From: Candidatus Parepulonipiscium sp. PG-Nun2H_MBin03
GTDB lineage: Bacteria > Bacillota > Clostridia > Lachnospirales > Cellulosilyticaceae
DNA length: 44,951 nt
NCBI GenBank assembly: GCA_001995005.1
Contig: MDJN01000134.1
Coordinates: forward strand, 1-44,951
Reading direction: 5' to 3'
In this document: positions 1 through 8,485 of the stretch, one piece after another
Layout of the letters: each line of letters opens with the position of its first letter
How positions within the stretch are numbered: position 1 is the stretch's first letter
Program-made: the position numbers and the translations under genes
The notes under the pieces: generated by a model
Database searches by the model: none
Told to the model about the DNA's origin: nothing
The model's input: only the letters and a program-made list of their open reading frames with translations

Positions 1-327
1 ATCGGTAAAAACCTAGTTGCAATGATGATGCGTGGTGCAGGTATTGAAGTAATTGATGCAGGAGTTGACGTATCAACTGAAAAATTCTTAGAGTTAGGTG
101 AAAAACACAACGCTCAAATCTTATGTATGTCTTCTTTATTAACAACTACTATGGAAGCTACAGGAGATATTATTAAAGAGATTGAAGATGCAGGAAAAAG
201 AGATAAGTTTAAAATAATGGTAGGTGGAGCACCTGTTACAGAGGAGTATGCTAAGAAAATCGGAGCAGACTACTACACACCAGATGCAGCATCTGCAGCA
301 GAAGTTGCAAAACAAATTTTAGCTTAA
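1..327 (+). CDS. Corrinoid (cobalamin)-binding protein of a methyltransferase system, MttC/MtbC-like, 3' part only (5' end outside window)
   Basis: Frame 1 open from base 1: IGKNLVAMMMRGAGIEVIDAGVDVSTEKFLELGEKHNAQILCMSSLLTTTM, typical of the C-terminal half of B12-binding methyltransferase corrinoid proteins. Confidence 0.9.
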   Translation: MGKNLVAMMMRGAGIEVIDAGVDVSTEKFLELGEKHNAQILCMSSLLTTTMEATGDIIKEIEDAGKRDKFKIMVGGAPVTEEYAKKIGADYYTPDAASAAEVAKQILA

Positions 328-383
328 TTAAAAAAATATTAACTAAGATTGTAGATATTAAAAAAATAATTTGTATGCAAACA

Positions 384-409
384 GAGGGATACAGTAGTAT
401 GTATCCCTC
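384..409 (+). terminator. Hairpin / possible attenuator after the corrinoid protein gene
   Basis: GAGGGATAC-agtagtat-GTATCCCTC perfect 9 bp stem followed by a weak ATTTAG tract. Confidence 0.5.
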
Positions 410-447
410 ATTTAGTATAATCAGCTTAAATAGAGAGGAAAAAACGT

Positions 448-1344
448 ATGGACTTATATTTATTAACAGGATTTTTGGGTGCAGGTAAAACTACTACTAT
501 ATCCGAAATATTAAAAATATGGCAAGATAAGAAAGTTGCACTAATAATAAATGAATTTGGTAAAGCGGGAGTTGATGGTAAAATTTTAGATGATACATCA
601 TATTTATCTGAAATAACTGGGGGCTCTATTTTTTGTACCTGCAAAATTAACCAGTTTGAAAATGTGCTAATAAATATTATACAGCAAAAACCTGAAATAA
701 TTATCGTAGAAGCATCTGGTCTTAGTGACCCGACGAGCGCATATCAAATTTTAGATAAGTTTGACGAAGTAATATACAAAGGATGTATTTGTATTGTAGA
801 TGCATATTATTTTGAGAAAGTTATACGAACTGCAAAGGTTAGCAAAAAACAAGTTAGAATTTCAGATGCAATAATAATTAATAAACAAGATTTAGTAGAA
901 GAAGATAAAATAGAAGAAGTTAAAAAACTTATCTATATGCATAATCCATACGCTACAATACATCGCACTGCATTTGGGAAAATAGACTCTGAGTGGATAA
1001 TGGAGCTAGAACCTACTAGGAAAGAAGATGCAGGTATTAAAACACGGGATATAACTTTGCAAAAATATATGTTACACTTATCTGAGGCGTGCAGTTATAA
1101 CCAGTTAGTTAAGATGCTAGAAGTTTTTATTGAAGATACTTATAGAGTAAAAGGATTTGTAAAGATAGAAGATGGAAATTTCTTAGTAGATTGCGTAGGA
1201 GACAGTATAATAGTAAAACCTTATGAGGGAGAAGTTTTAGAAAATCTATTAGTAATTTTATCAGGAGATGGTTTGCCTGCTTATAAGAACTTAAAAAAAG
1301 CTAAGGAAATGTATTGCAAACAAATATTAAAGATAGAACGTTAA
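448..1344 (+). CDS. CobW/HypB-type G3E GTPase
   Basis: LLTGFLGAGKTTT Walker A, EASGLSDP, INKQDL; located inside the corrinoid cluster. Confidence 0.85.
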   Translation: MDLYLLTGFLGAGKTTTISEILKIWQDKKVALIINEFGKAGVDGKILDDTSYLSEITGGSIFCTCKINQFENVLINIIQQKPEIIIVEASGLSDPTSAYQILDKFDEVIYKGCICIVDAYYFEKVIRTAKVSKKQVRISDAIIINKQDLVEEDKIEEVKKLIYMHNPYATIHRTAFGKIDSEWIMELEPTRKEDAGIKTRDITLQKYMLHLSEACSYNQLVKMLEVFIEDTYRVKGFVKIEDGNFLVDCVGDSIIVKPYEGEVLENLLVILSGDGLPAYKNLKKAKEMYCKQILKIER

Positions 1345-1382
1345 ATGTGTATAAAATAAAAAATAAATAGGGAGAGAATATA

Positions 1383-2042
1383 ATGCAGATTTATAGTAAA
1401 AACAAAACACACATTGTTAATGACTTTAGCATTAAATGGAATAAAACTAAAATTCTTAAATCTCTAGATTGTTTTCCGGATAGTCCGGTATATGATGTTA
1501 TGGAAGAAGTATATGATGAGCTGATAGAAGATATAGAGGAGTGGGTGCACCCTACGCTTGCATTTTATATAGAAGATGTGACAGAGGATTGTCAGATAGC
1601 AGAATTAAAAGATTGCACAGAAATTATATATATGACAGCGACAATCGGCGAAAAAATCAGCAATAGAATAACAGAAATGTTTGAAGCATATGATCAGATG
1701 GAGGCTATGTTATTAGATGCTGTTGCAACAAGTATTATTATGACGATATCTGAGCAAGTTCACCAAGTGGTATATAACTATATAAAAGATAGTGGATTTG
1801 GAGCAAAGGCAATATCACCTGGTGAATTTGGAGCAAATATAGAATATCAAACAATTATAGAAGAGAAGATGAATGGCGAAAATAATATTAGTGTAACGAA
1901 CTCATTTTTATTAGAGCCTATTAAATCAAGCTCTAAAATATATGGGCTTAAACAGGGGATACCTTTAAGCAAAGCTCTGCACAACTGTGGTTTATGTATG
2001 GATAAAACATGTAAGTGGAGGAGTGTGCCATATGCAGGTTAG
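1383..2042 (+). CDS. Vitamin B12-dependent methionine synthase activation-domain-like protein
   Basis: Architecture and C-terminal Cys cluster HNCGLCMDKTCKWR; placed between the CobW-like and RACE genes. Confidence 0.7.
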   Translation: MQIYSKNKTHIVNDFSIKWNKTKILKSLDCFPDSPVYDVMEEVYDELIEDIEEWVHPTLAFYIEDVTEDCQIAELKDCTEIIYMTATIGEKISNRITEMFEAYDQMEAMLLDAVATSIIMTISEQVHQVVYNYIKDSGFGAKAISPGEFGANIEYQTIIEEKMNGENNISVTNSFLLEPIKSSSKIYGLKQGIPLSKALHNCGLCMDKTCKWRSVPYAG

Positions 2043-3522
2043 TGTAAATAAAAGCAATGGAACTATATTAGATGAATTACGAAAAATGGATGTGCATATG
2101 AATGCACCCTGTAACGGAAATGGAACTTGCGGAAAATGTAAGGTGAAAATTTTAGGAAACGCTCCTGTACCTACAGATTTAGAACTAAAAAGCATGGAAC
2201 AAGCAATACTAGATGAGGGATATAGATTAGCTTGTAAAGTAAAATGTGATACAGATTTTACAATAGAGATGGATAGTGAAAAAGATAAGTTTAGCATAGT
2301 TGCAGATTATGCTGAGTTTAAAGAAGATTTAGTTTTAGACAGCACAGACGGGCTGGGGATTGCAATAGATATAGGTACAACTACAATAGCTCTTATGCTA
2401 GTAGATTTGCAAACAGGAGAAACATTAAAAACACATACTTTATTAAACAGCCAAAGAAGATATGGTTCAGACGTAATCTCACGTATTGATTATGCTAATA
2501 ATAATGGAGTAGAGGAGCTGCAAAATCATATAAAAGCGGATTTAATAACAGGTATAAAAAAACTAGCACCTGCAGTAGATGTAATAAGTAAAGTTGTAAT
2601 AGCAGCAAATACAACAATGCTACATTTGCTTACAGGAGCAAATTGCAAAGGATTAGGTGTATATCCGTTTACAGCAGAATTTTTAGATACGCAAACTGGT
2701 AAGTTAAGCGAGTTGTTTGGCGATGAATTTAGCGGAACATATACTCTGCTTGCTGGTGTCTCTACATATGTGGGAGCAGATATTGTAAGTGGTATGCTTA
2801 TGACAAATATGTATAATCAAGATGCTATAAGCCTGCTTGTTGATATAGGTACAAATGGTGAGATGGCGATTGGTAATAAAGATGGCATACTATGTTTAGC
2901 TACGGCAGCAGGTCCGGCGTTTGAGGGTGGCAATATTAGTTGTGGCATAGGAAGTATTGAGGGTGCAATATGCAAAGTATTTGATAATAAAGGTACATTT
3001 ACTGTCAACACAATTGAGGATAAAGAAGCAGCAGGGATATGCGGAAGTGGCTTAATAGATGCGATAGCTTGTGCATTAAAACAAGGTATGATAGATGAAA
3101 CAGGATATGTAGAAACAGATGATGATAAAATTCATCTGACTGATAAGATTTCTCTGAACCAAAAAGATATACGTGAGTTCCAACTGGCAAAATCGGCAAT
3201 ACGTGCAGGCGTAGAAGTATTACTAATAAAGCATGGGGTAAAGGCTGGGGATATTGAAAATGTATATTTAGCAGGGGGATTTGGACAATTTATAAATCTT
3301 GATAATGCATTTGATATAGGGCTTTTGCCGAAAGAATTTGTAGGCAAGGTGCAACGTGTGGGTAATATATCAGCAGGTGGAGCAAAAAAATATCTTGTGT
3401 ATAAAGACCAACAAGCGTCTGTGGAAAAAATTACTGAAATTGCAGTCGATTTAAACTTGGCACATGACCCTATATTTAATGAATTTTTCGCAACGCATAT
3501 GCTTTTTGAAGAAGAAGAGTAA
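2032..3522 (+). CDS. RACE-type ATP-dependent reductive activator of corrinoid proteins (2Fe-2S ferredoxin domain + ASKHA-type DUF4445)
   Basis: N-term APCNGNGTCGKCKV 2Fe-2S motif; AIDIGTTTIALMLVDLQTG and AGGFGQFI motifs. ORF track start 1987 re-assigned to ATG 2032, which has GGAGG upstream. Confidence 0.88.
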   Translation: MQVSVNKSNGTILDELRKMDVHMNAPCNGNGTCGKCKVKILGNAPVPTDLELKSMEQAILDEGYRLACKVKCDTDFTIEMDSEKDKFSIVADYAEFKEDLVLDSTDGLGIAIDIGTTTIALMLVDLQTGETLKTHTLLNSQRRYGSDVISRIDYANNNGVEELQNHIKADLITGIKKLAPAVDVISKVVIAANTTMLHLLTGANCKGLGVYPFTAEFLDTQTGKLSELFGDEFSGTYTLLAGVSTYVGADIVSGMLMTNMYNQDAISLLVDIGTNGEMAIGNKDGILCLATAAGPAFEGGNISCGIGSIEGAICKVFDNKGTFTVNTIEDKEAAGICGSGLIDAIACALKQGMIDETGYVETDDDKIHLTDKISLNQKDIREFQLAKSAIRAGVEVLLIKHGVKAGDIENVYLAGGFGQFINLDNAFDIGLLPKEFVGKVQRVGNISAGGAKKYLVYKDQQASVEKITEIAVDLNLAHDPIFNEFFATHMLFEEEE

Positions 3523-3532
3523 AATGCTAAAG

Positions 3533-3563
3533 CCACCAAAATTGCTTTGGTGGTTTTTATTTT
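3533..3563. terminator. Intrinsic terminator
   Basis: CCACCAAA-attgc-TTTGGTGG followed by TTTTTATTTT. Confidence 0.85.
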
Positions 3564-3753
3564 AGCCAATTAATTTGTTAACGTCTATAGGGACTATTTT
3601 AGAATATCCATTTCCTAAATCAACTAAATGTGAATTATTTACATAATCGATGCATTTTGACTTTGTCATTCTATCTGCTAAACTAATTTCTGTGTATGGG
3701 TTGCAAAGATGTTCTCTAGAGTGTCGGCTAGATGAAATAATTATCTTTTTCAT
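3562..3753 (-). CDS. Hypothetical 63 aa protein, third gene of the kinase cassette
   Basis: ORF closely following the kinase on the same strand; AGGAGG-like RBS upstream (cctcct at ~3771 on + strand). Confidence 0.55.
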   Translation of the reverse strand: MKKIIISSSRHSREHLCNPYTEISLADRMTKSKCIDYVNNSHLVDLGNGYSKIVPIDVNKLIG

Positions 3754-3769
3754 ATAATTACCTCCTATT

Positions 3770-4585
3770 TTAAATATTATTTATAAGGCTTAAATCATTC
3801 ATAATTTGTATAGTATTAGTATATCGTTTAGTATTATCAACAGATAAAGCTTTTAATACTATTTGCTTAAGTGAGTGAGGGATATTAGCGGAAAAGACTT
3901 TTCTGTCCGGAAATCGCCCTTTTAATGTAGCATGCATAAGATCTGTGGGTGTGCTAATTTTTTGGAGCATACAGGTTTTATTAAAAATATTATCCTCATT
4001 GCAAAGCTGATACATGGTTAGTCCTATTTGAAAAATATCTGTTTGCACAGTGTGTGCCAATGCTATATAAGACTCAGGGGACCTGTGTTGTAAGTCCATT
4101 ATGGGCTGTTTAACAATACCGTATCTATCCATAAATTTTGATAATCCAAAATCAGTAATCAATGCTTTGTTGCTAGAATCAAGTAGTATATTAGTAGGCT
4201 TGATATCCAGATGCAGCAGGTTGTTTGAATGTATGTAGGTAATTGCACATAATAAGTCTAGTGAATATTTAATAATCTCACGTATAGTAAGGCATCTTGT
4301 TTGCATCAGTGAATGCAGGGAACCTCTATTATAATAAGGCATGGCTAAATAAATATTTTCGTGGTCTTGTGCGGCGTATTGAATTTTAACTACATTAGGG
4401 TGTTTATTGGCGTATATTATTTGAGATTCTAAAAAATATTTATCAACATTAAATTTACTTTTAGATATTTGTTTGATTACTAATTCCATATTTAGTTGCA
4501 CATCTTTTGCGAGAAAAAGCGTAGAATTATTTCCTTCTAAATGACCTATATCCTTTATTTTAGTAAATTTAATAAATCCCGTCAT
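3770..4585 (-). CDS. Soluble Ser/Thr protein kinase (Hanks type)
   Basis: HLDIKPTNILL catalytic loop, ITDFGLSKF, HRSPESYIA; no transmembrane or PASTA region visible. Confidence 0.88.
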   Translation of the reverse strand: MTGFIKFTKIKDIGHLEGNNSTLFLAKDVQLNMELVIKQISKSKFNVDKYFLESQIIYANKHPNVVKIQYAAQDHENIYLAMPYYNRGSLHSLMQTRCLTIREIIKYSLDLLCAITYIHSNNLLHLDIKPTNILLDSSNKALITDFGLSKFMDRYGIVKQPIMDLQHRSPESYIALAHTVQTDIFQIGLTMYQLCNEDNIFNKTCMLQKISTPTDLMHATLKGRFPDRKVFSANIPHSLKQIVLKALSVDNTKRYTNTIQIMNDLSLINNI

Positions 4586-5084
4586 TAACCTCCTCCTTTA
4601 CCATAACAGCCAAAGCAACTAATATAGCTTCTTGATAATGCAAAGTAACTTCTTGGTTTTCGTCTGTTTTATAGTCTGTTATGTCTAATACTTCACGCAT
4701 CATGTCTGAGCAATTATAAGTAGTTAATTCTAAAATTGTAGATATAGTATTAAATGTGCATAGTAAGTATTTATTAATTATAGTACTAGAAAATAATTCA
4801 ATTAAAACCCCTTCTAGGTTAAATCTAAATAGGTGAGTATGATTTAGATTTTCATACCCTTCTATTAGCTTTATTCCAGCGTAACATACATTATATTGTG
4901 ATATTATAGTTATAATATTATTTCTTATATACGCAAGCTTATCAGGTATATCCATTAAGATAGGAACCTTTAAACTTGATATACTCTTAATAGTATAGTC
5001 ATCTGTGTTATTTGATACAATACAATAATAAATTTCGTTTGCTTTGACTCTAAATCCAATAGATACTTTTTGCATATTGGCCAC
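4569..5084 (-). CDS. Uncharacterised protein, possible RNase H/RuvC-like fold lacking obvious N-terminal catalytic Asp
   Basis: SIGFRVKANEIYYCIV ... IPDKLAYIRNNIITIISQYNVCYAGIKLIEG ... HYQEAILVALAVM pattern; overlaps the kinase gene by 17 bp. Confidence 0.55.
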   Translation of the reverse strand: MANMQKVSIGFRVKANEIYYCIVSNNTDDYTIKSISSLKVPILMDIPDKLAYIRNNIITIISQYNVCYAGIKLIEGYENLNHTHLFRFNLEGVLIELFSSTIINKYLLCTFNTISTILELTTYNCSDMMREVLDITDYKTDENQEVTLHYQEAILVALAVMVKEEVNDGIY

Positions 5085-5114
5085 CTTCTTTTGAACTGCA
5101 ACGTATAATAATAG

Positions 5115-5162
5115 ATACTATTATATTATATTATACTATATTATACTATAACATAATAGTAT
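5115..5162. repeat. Inverted repeat with internal 10 bp tandem repeat in the divergent intergenic region
   Basis: ATACTATTAT (5115-5124) / ATAATAGTAT (5153-5162) flanking two copies of ATTATACTAT (5130-5149). Confidence 0.6.
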
Positions 5163-5262
5163 GTATGCAAAACAAGAGTGCATGGGTATTTAATAAATTA
5201 TTTTGTTTAAACTCTTAATATTTTGGTAATTCTTTAATTAGAATTTTTTAGAAGGTGATAAG

Positions 5263-6351
5263 GTGGAAGTAATTTATAAAATGTGGTTACACCACACACA
5301 TATGCCAGAAATGGTAAAATTAAAATTATTAAACTATAAGAACAAGAATTATAAAAATATTTATGACATGACGTATAGAGAATTTGATAAAATAGGCGTG
5401 AGATACGAGTATATAAAAAAGATGGAAGAATCCAAAAAAAATATGATAAAATATTCGGAAATTGTAGAATATACTAGGCAAAATAGCATAGATATTATAG
5501 ATATAACACAAACAGAATATCCAAAATTATTAAAAGAAATACCTGATCCACCTATTATATTATATGGAAAAGGCAATAAAAAATCTTTATTAGAAGAAAT
5601 AAAATTTGCTATTGTAGGAACGAGGCAACACTCAGATTATGGGGAGCAAATGGCGAGGCAGTTTTCGGCCGAGCTTTCTCAACGTGGATTTTGCATAACT
5701 AGCGGAATGGCACTAGGAATAGATGCTATAGCACATGAAAGTGCTCTGAGACAAAATAATAATACTATAGCAGTATTAGGCACTGGTGTAGACATATGTT
5801 ACCCTATAGTAAACAATAATTTATATAATAAAATATTAGAACATGGTTATATGATATCCGAATATGCCCCTAGAACTATGGCTAAGACATATCACTTTCC
5901 GAAAAGAAATAGAATTGTAAGTGGCATGTCAGTTGGAGTATTAATTGTAGAAGCGGGATTAAAGAGTGGTTCTTTAATAACTGCAAACATAGCACTTGAG
6001 CAAAATAGAGAAGTATTTTCAATTCCTGCGGATGTGGATAAGATTAGAGGAAGAGGAACAAATGAGATAATTAAAGTTAGTGCAGCAAAGTTAGTAGAAA
6101 ATATAGAAGATATAATGAATGATATACCAGACCACGTGACAAAAAAATTAATATCCTCTAAAGAACAACATTCTCTTGATAAAGTTCAAAGCATAGTTTA
6201 TAATGGTTTAAGTTGGCAACCTATATCGTATGCACAACTTGAATATAAAACGAAAATAGATACACAATCATTGGATGTGGCATTGATGCGTCTTGAAATG
6301 CAACAGTATATAAAAAAAGTATTGGGGAATAAATACGTAAAATTAAAATAG
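5263..6351 (+). CDS. dprA: DNA-processing protein DprA
   Basis: FAIVGTRQHSDYGEQMARQFSAEL, SGMALGIDAIAHESAL, FPKRNRIVSGMS motifs. The ORF-track start gives GTG at 5263. Confidence 0.95.
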   Translation: MEVIYKMWLHHTHMPEMVKLKLLNYKNKNYKNIYDMTYREFDKIGVRYEYIKKMEESKKNMIKYSEIVEYTRQNSIDIIDITQTEYPKLLKEIPDPPIILYGKGNKKSLLEEIKFAIVGTRQHSDYGEQMARQFSAELSQRGFCITSGMALGIDAIAHESALRQNNNTIAVLGTGVDICYPIVNNNLYNKILEHGYMISEYAPRTMAKTYHFPKRNRIVSGMSVGVLIVEAGLKSGSLITANIALEQNREVFSIPADVDKIRGRGTNEIIKVSAAKLVENIEDIMNDIPDHVTKKLISSKEQHSLDKVQSIVYNGLSWQPISYAQLEYKTKIDTQSLDVALMRLEMQQYIKKVLGNKYVKLK

Positions 6352-6366
6352 AAGGAGTGGTTAAAT

Positions 6367-8430
6367 GTGGCTAATAACTTAGTAATTGTTGAGTCTGCAG
6401 CTAAAGTTAACACGATTAGTAAATTTTTAGGAAAGTCTTATAAAGTAGAAGCTTCTATAGGGCACGTTAGAGATTTACCAAAGAGCCAACTGGGTGTAGA
6501 TGTAGACAATGATTACGAGCCAAAATACATTACTATAAGAGGAAAAGGAGAAGTCTTAAAAAAGCTACGCAAAGAGGCCAAAGCTGCTAAATGTATATAT
6601 CTTGCAACTGACCCTGATAGAGAAGGAGAGGCAATATCATGGCATTTATATTATGCACTGCGTCTTGAGGATAAAGAAGTTAAAAGGATTACTTTTAATG
6701 AAATTACAGAAGGTGCTGTTAAAGAGGCTATAAAAAACCCTAGAGATATAGATACAAATTTAGTAGATGCACAACAAGCTAGAAGAATATTAGATAGGCT
6801 AGTTGGATATAAGATAAGTCCTATACTATGGAAAAAAATTAGAAAAGGACTTAGTGCGGGAAGGGTACAATCTGTTACCTTAAGGCTAATTTGTGACAGA
6901 GAAAAACTAATAAATGATTTTGTAGAGCAAGAATATTGGTCGATAGAAACTTTATTCAAGATGGGTAAAACAAAAGGTTTTACTGCAAAGTTGCACCACA
7001 AAAGCGGAAAAAAGATAGAAATTAGAAATGAACAAGAGGCAGCCGACATTATAAAAGAGTGTGAGCAGAATAAATATTTAGTACAAGAGTGTAAGACGAG
7101 TAAAAGGATTAAAAACACTTATTTACCGTTTATAACAAGCACATTACAACAAGAAGCCTCAAGACAATTAGGTTTTTCTAATCATAAGACTATGAATATA
7201 GCTCAGCAATTGTACGAAGGGATAAAGGTGGATAAAACTGAGTTTGGTATAGTAACATATATTAGAACAGATTCTACTAGAATATCAGAGACATCCGCAG
7301 AGCAAGCAGCAAATTTTATATTATCAACTTATGGTGAGGAGTACTTGCCTAATCAGAATACTAAAAAGGTGAAGACCTCTAAGATACAAGATGCACATGA
7401 AGCTATTAGGCCGACATATATAGAAAAAACGCCTGCCATGCTTAAAGAGTATCTATCAAGAGACCAATATAGATTATATAACTTAATTTATAATAGGTTC
7501 CTGGCAAGTCAAATGGCATGTGCAATTTTTGATACTCATTCTATTACAATAGAAAACGGAGAGTATACATTTAAAGCAAGCTACCAAAAAGTAAACTTTG
7601 ATGGTTTTCTAAAAGTGTATAATGATAATCCAGAAGATAAGCAAACTAAAACTATAACAGTACAAGAAGGTGAAGAGCTAGAGCCTATCCAAATCACTCC
7701 AAAACAACATTTTACACAACCTCCAGGTAGATTCTCAGAAAGTTCTATAGTAAAAGTATTAGAAGAAAATGGAGTAGGAAGGCCTAGTACATATGCACCT
7801 ACTATTACAACGTTATTAGCACGTGGATATGTTACAAAAGAAAATAAAGTGTTATACCCAACGGATTTAGGCGAGATTGTAAATAATATAATGTTAAATT
7901 ATTTTGATGAGATTGTTGGAGTGGAATTTACTGCGCAACTAGAGATGATACTAGACCAAATAGCAGCAGGCAATATAGAATGGAAAGAAATTATCAAGGC
8001 CTTTTACCCATACTTTAACCAAGCTGTGCAAAAAGCTGAGCTTGAGATTGAAAATATTGATATGACAGAAAAGACTGACATACCGTGTGAGAAATGTGGC
8101 ACCAATTTAGTGGTAAAATACAGTAAGTATGGAAAATTTTTAGGATGTTCAAATTTTCCAGACTGTACTTTTGCCAAGCCTTGGCAAGAAGCTATTGGTA
8201 TAAAATGTCCAAAATGTGCAGGAGAAATTATACTACGTAAAACTAAAAAAGGACGCATATATTATGGGTGCGAAAATAACCTAGATGATAAGTGCGACTT
8301 TATGTCTTGGCAAAAACCTACAGGAGACACGTGTCCTACTTGTGGCGATGCATTGGTAGAGAAAGGCTCAGCAAAAAAGATTGTTTGCAAGAGCGAAACA
8401 TGTAATTACGGAAAAGAGAATAAGAAATAA
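6367..8430 (+). CDS. topA: DNA topoisomerase I
   Basis: NLVIVESAAKVNTISKFLG, ATDPDREGEAISWH, YIRTDSTR and C-terminal zinc-finger repeats; GTG start. Confidence 0.97.
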   Translation: MANNLVIVESAAKVNTISKFLGKSYKVEASIGHVRDLPKSQLGVDVDNDYEPKYITIRGKGEVLKKLRKEAKAAKCIYLATDPDREGEAISWHLYYALRLEDKEVKRITFNEITEGAVKEAIKNPRDIDTNLVDAQQARRILDRLVGYKISPILWKKIRKGLSAGRVQSVTLRLICDREKLINDFVEQEYWSIETLFKMGKTKGFTAKLHHKSGKKIEIRNEQEAADIIKECEQNKYLVQECKTSKRIKNTYLPFITSTLQQEASRQLGFSNHKTMNIAQQLYEGIKVDKTEFGIVTYIRTDSTRISETSAEQAANFILSTYGEEYLPNQNTKKVKTSKIQDAHEAIRPTYIEKTPAMLKEYLSRDQYRLYNLIYNRFLASQMACAIFDTHSITIENGEYTFKASYQKVNFDGFLKVYNDNPEDKQTKTITVQEGEELEPIQITPKQHFTQPPGRFSESSIVKVLEENGVGRPSTYAPTITTLLARGYVTKENKVLYPTDLGEIVNNIMLNYFDEIVGVEFTAQLEMILDQIAAGNIEWKEIIKAFYPYFNQAVQKAELEIENIDMTEKTDIPCEKCGTNLVVKYSKYGKFLGCSNFPDCTFAKPWQEAIGIKCPKCAGEIILRKTKKGRIYYGCENNLDDKCDFMSWQKPTGDTCPTCGDALVEKGSAKKIVCKSETCNYGKENKK

Positions 8431-8436
8431 TATGAT

Positions 8437-8475
8437 GGGGGGTGGTGCTATAAATGGCATTACCCTCTTTTGAAT
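8437..8475 (+). terminator. Possible weak hairpin between topA and mnmH
   Basis: GGGTGGTGC / GCATTACCC (9 bp including two G-U pairs) followed by CTCTTTTG. Confidence 0.4.
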
Positions 8476-8485
8476 AAGGAGAAAT

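Noticed and set aside
1987-2031. ORF-track start of the RACE gene at 1987
   Set aside because: Overlaps the coding end of the upstream gene in another frame; ATG 2032 has GGAGG upstream and gives the expected ferredoxin-domain N-terminus
3132-3569. 145 aa minus-strand ORF (and similar antisense ORFs at 1992-2297, 6651-7118, 8368-8928, 17229-17639, 37073-37573)
   Set aside because: Lie antisense to well-supported genes, have low-complexity Ser/Ile/Leu-rich translations and no recognisable domain; typical shadow ORFs
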